From Dactylorhiza incarnata (lineage: Eukaryota; Streptophyta; Magnoliopsida; Asparagales; Orchidaceae), in the NCBI GenBank assembly GCA_033032865.1, contig JAWHQI010000013.1, forward strand, positions 1,798,001 to 1,862,000: a stretch of 64,000 nt of DNA, given 5' to 3'. Shown here piece by piece: positions 10,901-21,740 of the stretch. The notes under the pieces were generated by a model. The model had not been told where the DNA came from, made no database searches, and worked only from the letters and a program-made list of their open reading frames with translations. Positions within the stretch are counted from its first letter, which is position 1. Every line of letters begins with the position of its first letter. A program made the position numbers and the translations under genes.

Positions 10901-11885
10901 CTGCAATGGAAGTAACGGTCATAGGATTTGAGAGAATTAATGATGAATATGTTCAATGCCCAGATTTTAAGGATATATATTTAGCCGCTCAGGACAATTC
11001 CCCTTCTACTATCTCTGCATACTACATCTGTGACGGTTATCTATTTAAGCATATGCAATTATGTACTCCCCGTTCCTCGCTACGCCATTTCATTATATGG
11101 GAGTTACATAGTGGAGGGTTAGGTGGACATTTCGGTGGGATAAAACTATCATACTAGTCGAGGACAAATTCTTTTGGCGAGGCCTCAAACCAATGGTCAA
11201 TAAAATCATTGGGAGTTGTCGTGTATGTCAATTAGCGAAAGGTAACAAGACCAATGCGGGTCTGTACACACCATTGCCGATTCCGTCTGTCCCATGGGAG
11301 GACGTTAGCATGGACTTCATATTGGGCCTACCCCTAACATTTAGGCGACACGATTCCATTCTGGTCGTAGTGGATCGATTTTCCAAAATGGCCTACTTTA
11401 TCGCATGCAATAACACCAACGATGCATCACATGTTGCTAAATTGTATTTCAAGGAGGTCGTGGCTCATCCGGGCGTCCACAAAACGATAGTGACTGATAG
11501 GGACGTTAAATTTACTAGCTATTTCTGGAAAACACTTTGGATGCTTTTGGGAACTAGACTTATGTTTTCGTCGGCCTATCATCCCCAAATGAATGGGCAA
11601 ACGGATGTGGTTATCCGAAGCTTGGGTTGTTTACTTCGTTGCCTCGTGGGTGATCATAAAGGTACGTGGGACCTTATTCTTCCTCATGCTCAACTAGCTT
11701 ATAATAATTCTAAGAATAGGTCCACTGGATTATCACCAAATGAGATCGTACATGGATATAAGGTGCCCGTGCCTCTTGACTTGGTTCCGCTATCACCATC
11801 TTTTAAATCCAGTCAATTTGCACAGGACTTCGCCTCGCATGTTCACACTATCCATAAGCACATTAGCGAGGCGTTAGCTAAGTAA
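10901..11885 (+). pseudogene. Chromovirus A integrase
   Basis: A zinc-binding segment (HSGGLGGHFGG, then CRVCQLAKG) precedes the rve core. The catalytic residues are Asp in SMDFILGLP, Asp in VTDRDVKF and the position in HPQMNGQTDVV. Gypsy integrases usually have Glu there (GQTEVV), so the third catalytic residue is Asp. A stop and frame shift at about 11155 separate the zinc domain from the core, and another stop follows at 11885. The enzyme would insert element cDNA into chromosomes. Confidence 0.85.
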
Positions 11886-12480
11886 TATTCCATTTATCAA
11901 TCGAATGCTAACGTACATAAGCGAGTAGTCCCCTTGAATATTGGTGATTTGGTAATGGTTCGTCTAATCCCTGAACGGATGCCGTCGGGAACCGTAAAGA
12001 AATTGGCGAATAGGAGAGCCAGTCCTTTTTAGGTTTTAAAGAAGCTAGGCGAAAATGCATATCTATTGAAGTTACCCGCTGATTGGGGAATTTCCCCTGT
12101 TTTTAACGTTTCAGATTTAATGCTTTATGTCGCTCCACCACCTGAACTGTCTGTTTCTCCGTTTAATATTTCCACAACATCTTCTAATGGGGTGGGGGGT
12201 TAGATTGTTTCTGGACCGCTCTCTCCTTCGAATTCTACGGGAGCTATGTTGCCGACTGGTGATAAAACATGTTTTTCTTCTTTGCCTAACTCCTTTCCAA
12301 GGTTCCCCCAGACCGATTTCTTGCCTGATAGGATTTTGTAGGATGCAGTGTTTTCCACTCCCGATGGTGACATTCACAGGTTTTTGATCCGGTGGCGAGG
12401 TCGCCCTGCTTCAGACGACTTTTGGCTCTCCGCCTCGGAGGTGGATCTTCTTGATGCGGATCTCCTATGCAGTTACTTAC
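11886..12480 (+). pseudogene. Chromovirus A integrase C-terminus with chromodomain
   Basis: In-frame stops interrupt the segment, which carries the GPY/F-like stretch (GDLVMVRLIPERMP, ENAYLLKLPADW, FNVSDLM). The final ~45 residues read as a chromodomain (HRFLIRWRGRPASDDFWL, then DADLLCSYL). Chromodomains target chromoviruses to particular chromatin marks. This domain is the basis for calling A a chromovirus. The sub-clade was not assigned. Confidence 0.75.
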
Positions 12481-12510
12481 CCGCACACTCATCGGTGATG
12501 AGTCCTTTTG

Positions 12511-12523
12511 AGCGGGGGAGGAT
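12511..12523 (+). other. Polypurine tract of chromovirus A
   Basis: AGCGGGGGAGGAT is immediately followed by TGATGGCGACGG, the LTR start shared with 6267. It sets the start of the 3' LTR at 12524. Confidence 0.8.
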
Positions 12524-12791
12524 TGATGGCGACGGCCTCCTGATGAGTCCTGATCATATACACTTTTTTGGACTCATCTGGGCCGTTATTCAGTCATTTC
12601 ACCGCACTTTAGCCTTGTTATAGTTTATATTTGATATTCCATGCTAGGTGCACTTCTAGGCCCATTTTGGTGTGATTCCATTGCTTTTCTTCATTAGTAG
12701 TTTTCATGCGCTGTTAGGTGCCACTTTCAGTGGCTGGATTCGTGGTTGTGCTGGAATTGGAGTCGTGCAGGTGTTCCCGGTGCAATTCTGC

Positions 12792-13055
12792 ACAGGAACA
12801 CTCCGCACGATCACCGGTTCTATTGCGCACAACCACTGGTCGTGCGCCACTGATCGTGTGCACTCAACCCATTTTTCATGAGTTCTGTTTGGTGCAGTGC
12901 GCACGACCACCTACGATAGTGCGCACGACCACCGGTCGTGCGCCACTGTTCGTGCGCACTTATCATTAGTTTTATGAGTTCTGTCTCGACCAGTGCGCAC
13001 GACCACCGATGATAGTGCGCACGACCACTGATCGTGCGCCAATGACCGTGCGCAG
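12792..13055. repeat. Cluster of GCGCACGACC / GGTCGTGCGC inverted repeats in the U3 of B
   Basis: The 10-mer GCGCACGACC or a one-to-two-base variant occurs repeatedly on one strand, interleaved with its complement. The best pair (about 12920-12942) is a perfect 10-bp stem with a three-base loop. The same cluster is in the 3' LTR at about 18430-18693. It ends about 15-20 bp upstream of the TATA box. Confidence 0.7.
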
Positions 13056-13071
13056 TATTAATTCCAGCGCC

Positions 13072-13079
13072 TATATAAA
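13072..13079 (+). promoter_or_regulatory. TATA box of the B LTR
   Basis: CTATATAAATGCC lies just downstream of the inverted-repeat cluster. The 3' LTR copy is at 18710-18717. This is the best TATA match in the LTR. Confidence 0.6.
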
Positions 13080-13950
13080 TGCCTGTTCTGATTTTAGGTC
13101 ATATTCAGCCTTGGGGAGCGGATTTCCGGATCCGTACGCCGCCGACCACCATCTTGGGACGCCTCCACTTCATCTCCTACGCAAGGGGAAGTCTTCTCCA
13201 TCCATTCCAAGCCTTCCTCCATTGTCCGGGAGCGTTCTCCACCATCCGCAAGCCTCCAAGCAGCTATTTTCCCACTCCGGCTCGGTGAGAAGAAGAGGAA
13301 ATCTGAAGTCGAAGACGACGGAGCTACGTAGAGAGATCGTGACAGCTCTTTGCGCTGGAAGCATCGTCTGCCCGAGTCCGGAGGTAGCCCGACAACCTAC
13401 CATTCCGGCCGTGAACGGCCGCTAGTCTTCACCCATCGGTTATCTCTTTCTTCTTTCCTTCATTGTACTCGTTGAATTGTGTAAACTAGAATATTGTGAT
13501 GTTTGGTTTGTTTGCAATGAATGTTTCTTTGCCCTTCTTCATAGCGTGCTTGTGAATCACTCCGTTTCCACTCTCTCACTCACGCCCTCAAGGTGTTTGA
13601 TCCGCGTTAGCAAGAGCTAACGGCGGTGGTGAAGAGGTGTTTGCGACCCTCACCTTCTCGCACTAGAGCACACACCATCCGCCTCACGACGCACGACATC
13701 GCGGCCGTTGCATCCATCTCGCCTCGCGACGCGGTGCTTTCGACCCGCATTTCTTTTATTGTTGTTAAGATTAGGAACAACCAACCAAAACCCCCCTTTT
13801 TTATGTGTGTTGCGCTTGTGTAACAAAAGTCATACAACGCGTTTCGTTCACCCAATCTGCATTCCTCAAGAGACCGACACTCGGGGATTCCACACTCCAC
13901 ATTTATTACTTGACAGCGACCGGTGCACTTGCCGACACGCATCAAGTTTT

Positions 13951-13968
13951 TGGAGCCGTTGCCGGGGA
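13951..13968 (+). other. Primer-binding site of B (tRNA-Asp)
   Basis: TGGAGCCGTTGCCGGGGA follows the LTR end by six bases. It matches the complement of the plant tRNA-Asp 3' end at all but one position (GGAGCC for GGCGCC). This primer is typical of Athila-type elements. Confidence 0.8.
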
Positions 13969-14062
13969 ATGCAGGCGTGTATCGTCTTGTGTTGTGACTC
14001 TCGTTATACGAGCAGTTGTTTTTGATTCTCTTTGTTATCTTTTTGTTTGTTTGTGATAGTGC

Positions 14063-15400
14063 ATGCAGAGACAAGCCGCAGGGGAGCTCGTGCCCTTTGA
14101 CCCAGAAATCGAACAGACCGCTCGCGCACAAAGGCGCGCTGCTACCGTACAAGCGACAATGGGTGATCAGGTAAACCCAAATGATGCTGATGCGAGAGTG
14201 CCCGACGAGGGGCAGCATCAGCCTGGAGATGAGCAGGAGGTGGTTAGGCCTCGGCCCCGCACGATGAGAGACTACACCACTCCAACTGTTGGGAGTGTGT
14301 ATCCGGGGTTTGGGCCCAATATTATCAATAATCAGTTTGAGATCAAGCCTGCGATCTTGAACATCATCCGGAACAACGCTCAGTTCTCGGGTTTGGCCAG
14401 CGAAGATCCGCATCTGCATCTGGCGGAGTTTTCTGATATTTGCGGAACCTTCCGCTATGCAGGGATTACTGACGACACGGTCAAGCTTAGACTGTTTCCC
14501 TTCTCACTCCGCGACAAAGCCAAGGTGTGGCTCCACTCCATTCCGCCCGGGACTGCTGCAACTTGGGATGCCCTCGCATCCAAGTTCCTTGCTAAATTCC
14601 ACCCTGTGGATAAGATCGTGAGCTTGCGGCGGGAAATCGCCACCTTTCGTCAACTTGATCAGGAAACCCTTGCTGAGGCGTGGGAGCGCCTTAGTGATCT
14701 CCTTCGCCGTTGCCCGAACCACAAGCTGCAACCGTGGAATGTGGTCGAAACATTTTACTTTGCAATCGAGCCCAACTACTGGGCAATGATCGATGCTGCG
14801 GCGGGTGGTACTTTGATGAACCACACTCCTGAGGAAGCCCTTCGGATTCTGCGCGACACTGCCTCCCACAGTACATTCTGGACTGCAGGGAGAAATGCTC
14901 CAAGAAGCGGCCGTGGTCACTTTATGGTCGACTCACTCCCTTTTACACCCGCGCCTGCTGCTATCATTACCTGCGAGGGATGTGGAGGCAGAGGCCACCA
15001 CGCGTATGAATGTTTGGGGAACAACGTGGCAGGTGACTTCGCACACTTGACCTTGAATGAATCTGTTAATTATGTAGGAAATCAGCCTAAGGGGGCGCCT
15101 TTCAATAATGCTTATAATCCAGGAGCGAGAAGTCACCCAAACTTCTCGTGGAATCCAAACACGCCTGGCCAACGATGGGCACCGAGGCAGCATCAAAATG
15201 ATGCTTACGCCTCCGGGAGCCAACCGAGGCCACCACACCCGGATTATAACCAAGCGCCCCCTACCCAAAAAAAGAGTAATCTAGAAGAGATGATGGAGAA
15301 ATTCATGCAAGTAGCTAATTCAAATATGGTGAACCAGACCGCATCCATGCGAAACTTGGAAACGCAGTTGGGCCAATTGGCCCAAGTGCTAACCGAGTGA
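14063..15400 (+). CDS. Athila-type Gag of element B
   Basis: A 445-residue open frame. The N-terminus reads ELVPFDPEIEQTARAQRR, a typical Athila start. The retrotransposon gag core follows at about residues 95-260 (FSGLASEDPHLHLAEFSDIC, LRLFPFSLRDKAKVWLHSI, FLAKFHPVDKIVSLRREI, LRRCPNHKLQPWNVVETFY, MIDAAAGGTL). A zinc knuckle C-x2-C-x4-H-x4-C (CEGCGGRGHHAYEC) is near residue 310. The C-terminus is rich in Asn, Pro and Gln and ends in a coiled stretch (MRNLETQLGQLAQVL). TGA at 15398-15400 ends the frame, but the sequence continues in frame into the protease, so the stop may be a lesion or the natural gag end. The product is a particle-forming Gag with RNA-binding ability. Confidence 0.85.
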   Translation: MQRQAAGELVPFDPEIEQTARAQRRAATVQATMGDQVNPNDADARVPDEGQHQPGDEQEVVRPRPRTMRDYTTPTVGSVYPGFGPNIINNQFEIKPAILNIIRNNAQFSGLASEDPHLHLAEFSDICGTFRYAGITDDTVKLRLFPFSLRDKAKVWLHSIPPGTAATWDALASKFLAKFHPVDKIVSLRREIATFRQLDQETLAEAWERLSDLLRRCPNHKLQPWNVVETFYFAIEPNYWAMIDAAAGGTLMNHTPEEALRILRDTASHSTFWTAGRNAPRSGRGHFMVDSLPFTPAPAAIITCEGCGGRGHHAYECLGNNVAGDFAHLTLNESVNYVGNQPKGAPFNNAYNPGARSHPNFSWNPNTPGQRWAPRQHQNDAYASGSQPRPPHPDYNQAPPTQKKSNLEEMMEKFMQVANSNMVNQTASMRNLETQLGQLAQVLTE

Positions 15401-16392
15401 TCGCAGGGGACCCTTCCCAGCAACACGGAAAAGAACCCAATTGATCAAGGGAAGAGTCTTGGGGATGTGGTAGAGGCTGATCCGAGTGAGCTGGTAGTTT
15501 CCTGTTCCATCAACAAGTTTGAAACGAAAGCTTTGTGTGACTCTGGTTCCTCCCGCAACATCATTGCGTTGCAGTATGTAGCTAAATTACAATTGGAGAT
15601 GAACACGGAAGAAAGGAAATCCCTTGTGCTTGCTAATGGGACTGTTATACAATCCGAGGGGGAAGTGAAAAATGTTGAGGTGATAGTTGAGGGGACAAGT
15701 GTAGTGCTGATTTTCAGGTGTTGGGCCCCCAGGAAAATCATTCTATCCCTATCCTGGGCATGCCGTTCTTGAAAGAGAGCGGTGCCACCCTTGATTTCGC
15801 TACGGGGTGCGTTTTTCTGCCCAATAAGGTGCAGCAACCCACTTCTTCCGAAGCTACAGCTGAAACATCCACTCCTCCCCCTCTTTTTAATTTTGATGAA
15901 TCATTGAGCTGTGCAGGGCATGAAGAAGTTAAAGAATCAATGGAAGGGGAAAAGGAGGAGCACCTGTCTAGTGAGGAAGAAGAAGTTGATCTTCGACGAG
16001 AGTTCGGTTCCGAAACGGAAGAAGACTGCAATTCGAAAAACTTTGACGTGAATTTGGTTCGGGACAATGTCCCATTATCCTCTTATTGTGATTCCTGTAA
16101 TAAACTATCTAAGCGCTCCATCTCCTGGGCCGATCCGTTAGTCACCACGATGCCGGAAGTGACGCCACCCGCCACTAAGGCAGAAAAATCTGAAAACTCT
16201 CAACGGTGGCAGTCCCCGACTGTCATGAAACTTAAACAGGAGAAACTTCTGCACGACGCTCGCGCTGCCGCTCTCCGTGGCAAGAAGGCGGAGGTTAGGG
16301 GAGCACTGGGTGACACCAGTGTTGGCCCTAAAGCCTTCACCTCCCGCCTACGCGCTACGGGGGACACGCACCATAAGAGCGCTTTTAGCTGA
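15401..16392 (+). pseudogene. Element B protease and acidic downstream region
   Basis: Directly in frame with gag, the product carries the retropepsin active site in ALCDSGSSRNII and continues through ERKSLVLANG. Just before 15718 the frame shifts. The second conserved protease block (HSIPILGMPFLKESGATLDFATG) is in the other frame, which then stays open to 16392. That tail is rich in Glu and Ser and then basic (KLKQEKLLHDARAAALRGKKAEV). Where an autonomous Athila has RT, nothing recognisable is found. The frameshift may be a mutation or a programmed shift; the sequence alone cannot say. Confidence 0.75.
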
Positions 16393-16479
16393 TTTGTGTG
16401 ATCTGAGTTTGTGAAACTGCTTTTGTGAACTCCTTTTATTTAATTCTTGCACTTTTTGAACATTATAATACATGTATTT

Positions 16480-16530
16480 GGTCCAGCTTAAGGACATTAA
16501 ATAAAAGCGCTACTGGGAGACAACCCAGAT
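16480..16530 (+). promoter_or_regulatory. Conserved post-coding hairpin module of B
   Basis: A stretch starting GTCCAGCTTAAGGAC leads into AAGCGCTACTGGGAG and then ACAACCCAG. CTGGG and CCCAG can pair across a six-base loop. The same arrangement, at about 80% identity in the core 24 bases, occurs in element E at 36703-36752. Both copies follow the end of the coding region, so it looks like an Athila-group RNA or DNA signal. The function is not known to me. Confidence 0.5.
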
Positions 16531-18168
16531 TTCCTGATTTTATTTTCTTTCTAACATGCTTAGTTCGGTTTTTATTTTCGCTTTTGCTGTTTTTAGTTTT
16601 GGGCTTGCAGGTCTTGTTCTTTGGTGCGGATGCTGCGGACTGCTCCTGATCATAAACGCCAATCGTCTGGTATGCTCAATTCTGAGCATTGGGTAACACT
16701 TCCTCCCCTCTTTTTGCTTCCAATTTCTGGATGTATTGTTTAGACTATGTCTGAGGGCGCGTATGTTGTCATCCACTGTGCACGAGTTGCACTGCATACT
16801 AGGAGTTTGTTCTTTATTTATCCTTGTCATTATCATTGTTTTCATGCTCACACACCACTTCACCCACTTGAGTGCGCACTTATCTTTTTGTTGTTGTTCC
16901 GGTTAAACTATTTTGGTTGGAATGTGATATAGGTTGTTAACTTAGAAATTATTATTTGGAGTGCGATGTTGACTCGTGTAGTGTTCTAGTCACTTCGCAT
17001 GATATGGAAGAATTTGAGTAGAACTAGATTGTCTCTATGCATCTAATTTATGTTTAGTATTTCTGCGTAAATTTAGATTTGTTATACTCAAGTGGTGAAT
17101 TTGAATGAAATTGACGATAACCCGGTGTAGTGTGTGTACGAGTGCTAGTCGTGTGTTGCTCGAGTCGGGAGGAAGGTTTACCTTTCTCGTGGGCTAAGAA
17201 CTTGCCCCAAGCGACTCTTGAAGCATGGGTGAGAGCGACTCGTCGAGTTAAACATGATGTAGGCCACCCTTTGGCTAGTTTGAGCTTTGTTATTCCATGT
17301 CCTTTTCGCTCACCTTTGCAAGCCAAATTTGTGCCTACCATTCCTTTGTTCAGCTCCTCTTCATCCACCAAAGCCCGAAGCTTATCCTTCACCCGCAACC
17401 AAATTGCTCTTTAACTGCGCTCATAATTCTCAACTTGTGTGATGTTTGGAATCGTTGTGTTATGAAGGGGGAATAAAGTCTATTTGCTGATTTTGAACCA
17501 ACCGGAGGATACGTAATAGAAGCAAAGTATGTTAAAAAAAATATCTAGAAAAAAAGAGAGTATGTTGAAAAGAAATCCTTCTAAGCTAAATAGAAAATCT
17601 ATTGGTATTTGTGAAGTAGGCCGTGTGCACACCTGGTTTTCATGATAAGTCTGGGGGCGTGTCACACGAGCATAGTTGTTGGTCGTGTTTGGTGCAGCGT
17701 TCCGTTAGCTCACTTGGGTTGCGTAGCCATCATGTTTAAATTTGAATACCATACGGTAACCTAAGCCCCAACTTAATCCTATAAGTCCTATTGATTTGAC
17801 TTGCGAGTTTGCTAGCGCCGTGGAGAGAGTGTGACCGGGCGAGCGTATGGTTCACGACTTTGATGGATTTCAGCGGAGTTATTCCTAAGCCCCGATCTTC
17901 TGCAACACCCGCCTCAGTGTCGTGTCACTTTCATACCGGGCATGATCGTTCAAATTCTTCATAATTCACCAACTGAGTATAACTAAATCCTTACTTACGC
18001 TTTAATACTTTTGTAAATTACTTAGCATAGTTAGAATCTCCTTCTACTAGAATCTCTACTCGCATGCGTATGTTACTTCGCACCGTACTCCTTTGTGTAA
18101 TTCTCCATGTTAACTCTCATTTTCACACTCCGCCGGATTCGTTTGCTCGGGACGTGCAAACAATTAAG
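16531..18168 (+). other. Noncoding 3' region of element B
   Basis: No protein of recognisable family is encoded. A TTGCAGGT at about 16606 resembles a 3' splice site. Several blocks here match the equivalent noncoding region of E in the same order: the TTGCC...CTTGAAGCAT block near 17205, the GGGCGAGCGTATGG...TTTGATGGATTTC block near 17838-17873, and the CTTCTACTAGAATCTCTAC block near 18043. This indicates a retained 3' region rather than random sequence. Confidence 0.55.
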
Positions 18169-18178
18169 TCTGGGGGTG
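18169..18178 (+). other. Polypurine tract of element B
   Basis: AAGTCTGGGGGTG is followed by the LTR start TGATGAGTCC. It is the typical Athila-group tract and fixes the 3' LTR start at 18179. Confidence 0.75.
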
Positions 18179-19578
18179 TGATGAGTCCTGATCATATACA
18201 CTTTTTTGGACTCATCTGGGCCGTTATTCAGTCATTTCACCGCACTTTAGCCTTGTTATAGTTTATATTTGATATTCCATGCTAGGTGCACTTCTAGGCC
18301 CATTTTGGTGTGATTCCATTGCTTTTCTTCATTAGTAGTTTTCATGCGCTGTTAGGTGCCACTTTCAGTGGCTGGATTCGTGGTTGTGCTGGAATTGGAG
18401 TCGTGCAGGTGTTCCCGGTGCAATTCTGCACAGGAACACTGCGCACGATCACCGGTTCTATTGCGCACAACCACTGGTCGTGCGCCACTGATCGTGTGCA
18501 CTCAACCCATTTTTCATGAGTTCTGTTTGGTGCAGTGCGCACGACCACCTACGATAGTGCGCACGACCACCGGTCGTGCGCCACTGTTCGTGCGCAATTA
18601 TCATTAATTTTATGAGTTCTGTCTCGACCAGTGCGCACGACCACCGACGATAGTGCGCACGACCACTGATCGTGCGCCAATGACCGTGCGCAGTATTAAT
18701 TCCAGCGCCTATATAAATGCCTGTTCCGATTTTAGGTCATATTCAGCCTTGGGGAGCGGATTTCCGGATCCGTACGCTGCCGACCACCATCTTGGGATGC
18801 CTCCACTTCATCTCCTACGCAAGGGGAAGTCTTCTCCTTCCATTCCAAGCCTTCCTCCATTGTCCGGGAGCGTTCTCCACCATCCGCAAGCCTCCAAGCT
18901 GCTATTTTCCCACTCCGGCTCGGTGAGAAGAAGGGGCAATCTGAAGTCGAAGACGACGGAGCTACCTAGAGAGATCGTGACAGCTCTGTGCGCCGGAAGC
19001 ATCGTCCGCCCGAGTCCGGAGGTAGCCCGACAACCCACCATTCCGGCCGTGAACGGCCGCTAGTCTTTACCCATCGGTTATCTCTTTCTTCTTTCCTTCA
19101 TTGTACTCGTTGAATTGTGTAAACTGGAATATTGTGATGTTTGGTTTGTTTACAATGAATGTTTCTTTGCCCTTCTTCATAGCGTGCTTGTGAATCACTC
19201 CGTTTCCACTCTCTCACTCACGCCCTCAAGGTGTTTGATCCGCGTTAGCAAGAGCTAACGGCGGTGGTGAAGAGGTGTTTGCGACCCTCACCTTCTCGCA
19301 CTAGAGCACACACCATCCGCCTCACGACGCACGGCATCGTGGCCGTTGCATCCATCTCGCCTCGCGACGCGGTGCTTTCGACCCGCATTTCTTTTATTGT
19401 TGTTAAGATTAGGAACAACCAACCCAAAACCCCCTTTTTATGTGTGTTGCGCTTGTGTAAAAGTCATACAACGCGTTTCGTTCACCCAATCTGCATTCCT
19501 CAAGAGACCGACACTCGGGGATTCCACTCTCCACATTTATTACTTGACAGCGACCGGTGCACTTGCCGACACGCATCA
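18179..19578 (+). repeat. 3' LTR of element B
   Basis: This matches 12541-13944, with about two dozen substitutions and a 3-bp plus a 1-bp indel by eye. It ends ACGCATCA directly before the second CCTCC target copy. Confidence 0.88.
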
Positions 19579-20930
19579 CCTCCACGACGGCCAACTTGGT
19601 GATGAAGATGACGTCCATGACGTACTTGGTGATCATGGGATTGTGGCGGAAGATGATGATGTTGAACCGCCGACCAAAGAGTTGTGGCGCCGTAGCGGTC
19701 ACTACTACAATCTTCGTCCACGCAACAAGAATATAATTTAGTTTATTTTGCTAGTTTATGGTCTGCAATTATCTATTTATGTGGTTTACATTTAATTATT
19801 TTATTTCTGTCATTTTGAATTTGTGGTGTGCGTTTAGCCACTGTATGTGCTGCTATTAAACTTTTGGATGTACGCCTTATATAAGGCCCAAAACTCAACC
19901 TATGTTATTAGAATTTGATGAAATTGAAAATTATAATCCCCCCCCAAACCTAAACTTCTCTCTCCCTCTTCCTCTCTCATTGCCGCCGCCGCTTAAGGGT
20001 TTCCCCTGCTTTTAACGTTCGGCCTTCCCCCTTCTTTCTCTCCTTCCTTCCTCCATATTCTCTCATGCACACTATTCCTCCACCACCTTTCATCTCTCTA
20101 TTTCTCCTTTCATCCACGGCTCCAAAAATTCTCGTGCAAGAAGGAAAGGATTTGGTGATCTTCTACGGCGTGAAGCCGGGAAGACAGACGTTGAAAGTGC
20201 ACAGTTAACTTCACGAGAATTCCCTAGAGGGGGGTGAATAGATATTTAAAATATTTTTGTGCAAAGTTAATAATTATATATATATATATGTGTGTAGTGA
20301 TCACAGATTGGAGCTTCCCACACACCAACAAGAATTAAACAAGTAAAGAAAATAAATGCAAGAAGAAAAATCTCAGCACAACACAAAGAAATGTAGTGGT
20401 TCCCCAAACTTTGGGTAGTCCACTCTTCTACCCCCTTGGTAGGAAATTCACTATCTTGCACTGAGTCTTTTGATAAGGAGACTCTTAGAACCACCCTGAG
20501 TCTTTTGATAAGGAGACTCTTAGAACCAACTGAGTCTTTTGAAAAGGAGACTCTTAGAACCAGTACAATTGAATTTTTTGAAGAGAGATTCTAAAAACTC
20601 TTTTACAGTATGTGAAAGTGAAAATAAGAAAAAGGAGAAGAAGTATTTAAGACAAGAAAGAATCTTCTTCCTAGCAAGAAGATTGGAAGCACAAGAAGTA
20701 GTGAATAAAATCTCTCTTCTATAATGAGAAGGAGATTGTAGGCCTTTTCTCTCTTTTGTGAGAGCTATCAGAGTTTGCAGCAGTATGGCTTCAGAGTGAG
20801 AAGGAGAAGGAAGCTTGATCTTTGCTGCAGCACTATCTCTCAATTTTCTCTTTCACTTGGGAGCTCTTCCTCTTTTTCAAATGTAAAAATGGTGGATCAC
20901 TTCTCTGTTGCTCTCTGCCGACCACCTTGT

Positions 20931-20938
20931 TATTTATA
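20931..20938 (-). promoter_or_regulatory. TATA box of the C LTR
   Basis: The minus strand reads GAGCTATAAATAACAAGG. The 5' LTR copy is at 27252-27259. It lies downstream, in the transcription direction, of the CGTCGA inverted-repeat cluster. Confidence 0.6.
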
Positions 20939-21212
20939 GCTCTGTTCATTAAAATAACACTATAGGAGAGTAATCAATCAGCAGGCAGAGTATTAGAAAG
21001 AAGGAGAAATTTCCATAACAATTATATCCATAGAAGGAAAGTATTCATTCTGATTTCAAATAGTGTCCATAATGGATTTAATCAAATTAGCCAAGAATTC
21101 ATTAGAGGAAAGAATAATTCAGAACGACTATAAAGAATAATTTGATTCCATATAAATCAGATCTTATGAAAGAAGGAAAGAGATCTGGAGATTTTTGAAT
21201 TAATCATAGAAA

Positions 21213-21452
21213 TCGACGTGCGTCGATTACTATTCGACGTAAGCGTCGAATTCGTCCTGGCAGAACGTCGAGAGGAGAAATAAGGAAGGTGCGTTGACTA
21301 AGGTGCGTCGACTTCTCAAGATACGTCGACTAGAAGTCAGAGCTACGTCGACATAGGATACGTCGAATTCTGCTTAGAGCTACTTCGACTCATTCTGATA
21401 GAAACATCGACTATATTTCGACGTAGCGTCGAATACTATTCGACGCATATTT
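21213..21452. repeat. Cluster of TCGACG / CGTCGA inverted pairs in the U3 of C
   Basis: About fifteen occurrences of GTCGA or TCGAC lie in 240 bp. Several are arranged head to head with two to four bases between, for example TCGACGTGCGTCGA and TTCGACGTAAGCGTCGAA. The same pattern recurs at 23823-23985 and 24370-24590 inside the element and in the other LTR. The pairs are capable of forming hairpins and are very CpG-rich. Confidence 0.75.
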
Positions 21453-21529
21453 ACTTAACCTTGATTTTCCTTTCATAGAATTCATATTCAACAAATTTTC
21501 AGGGGTTAAGAGAAATCATTTTCCCAACA

Positions 21530-21543
21530 ATCTCCCCCTATTT
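21530..21543 (-). other. Polypurine tract of element C
   Basis: On the minus strand AAATAGGGGGAGAT directly precedes the LTR start TGTTGGGAAAATG. Confidence 0.75.
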
Positions 21544-21740
21544 GTCTTAACCCTATTTAGAGGGAAATTCTACTAGCATCACAGCATTTGTAGAGAAAAG
21601 AAATATGTCAATCAAGCAGAAAAGAAATTGGAAAAATTGATCATATAACCAAATTTTCCAGAATTATATAAACAGACTTCATGATCATACCAATTAGTAT
21701 TTAACTATAGGGTAAAGTATATCAGTATTATTTTCAAACA

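Larger units (their letters stand above)
12541..13944 (+). repeat. 5' LTR of element B
   Basis: It begins TGATGAGTCCTGATCATA and ends GACACGCATCA. The partner is at 18179-19578. It contains a cluster of CpG-rich inverted repeats (12792-13055) directly upstream of a TATA box, then a transcribed leader with several short open frames that are duplicated in the 3' LTR and have no recognised homology. Confidence 0.88.
12541..19578 (+). mobile_element. Non-autonomous Athila-like Ty3/gypsy element B (gag and protease only)
   Basis: Both LTRs (12541-13944 and 18179-19578) begin TGATGAGTCC and end ACGCATCA, with a CCTCC duplication in the A LTR. The interior has a tRNA-Asp primer site, an Athila-type gag, a protease remnant and an acidic ORF, then 1.7 kb of noncoding DNA and a polypurine tract. 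No RT, RNase H or integrase was found on either strand. I count about two dozen substitutions between the ~1,400-bp LTRs (roughly 98% identity), so the insertion is fairly recent. It would need an autonomous relative to move. Confidence 0.88.
20192..21529 (-). repeat. 3' LTR of element C
   Basis: In plus coordinates it begins TGAAAGTGCACAG and ends TTTCCCAACA. It has a G-run of six near the outer end; the 5' LTR has fifteen. A direct repeat of a ~36-bp unit containing GAGTCTTTTGATAAGGAGACTCTTAGAACCA-like sequence occurs three times at about 20462-20561, and each copy forms an AGTCT/AGACT hairpin. Confidence 0.88.

Noticed and set aside
12640..13425. Several open frames that occur again at 18310-19063
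   Set aside because: These are the two LTRs of B. The duplication explains the recurrence and no protein family is matched.
13951..13968. tRNA gene fragment (tRNA-Asp end)
   Set aside because: Only 18 bases match, directly after an LTR end. It is a primer-binding site. The same holds at 33895, and for iMet at 26491, 31186 and 63276.
20462..20565. Transcription terminator made of AGTCT...AGACT hairpins
   Set aside because: The three hairpins are a short repeat in the C LTR and recur at 26780-26882. Intrinsic terminators are not expected in a plant nuclear element.
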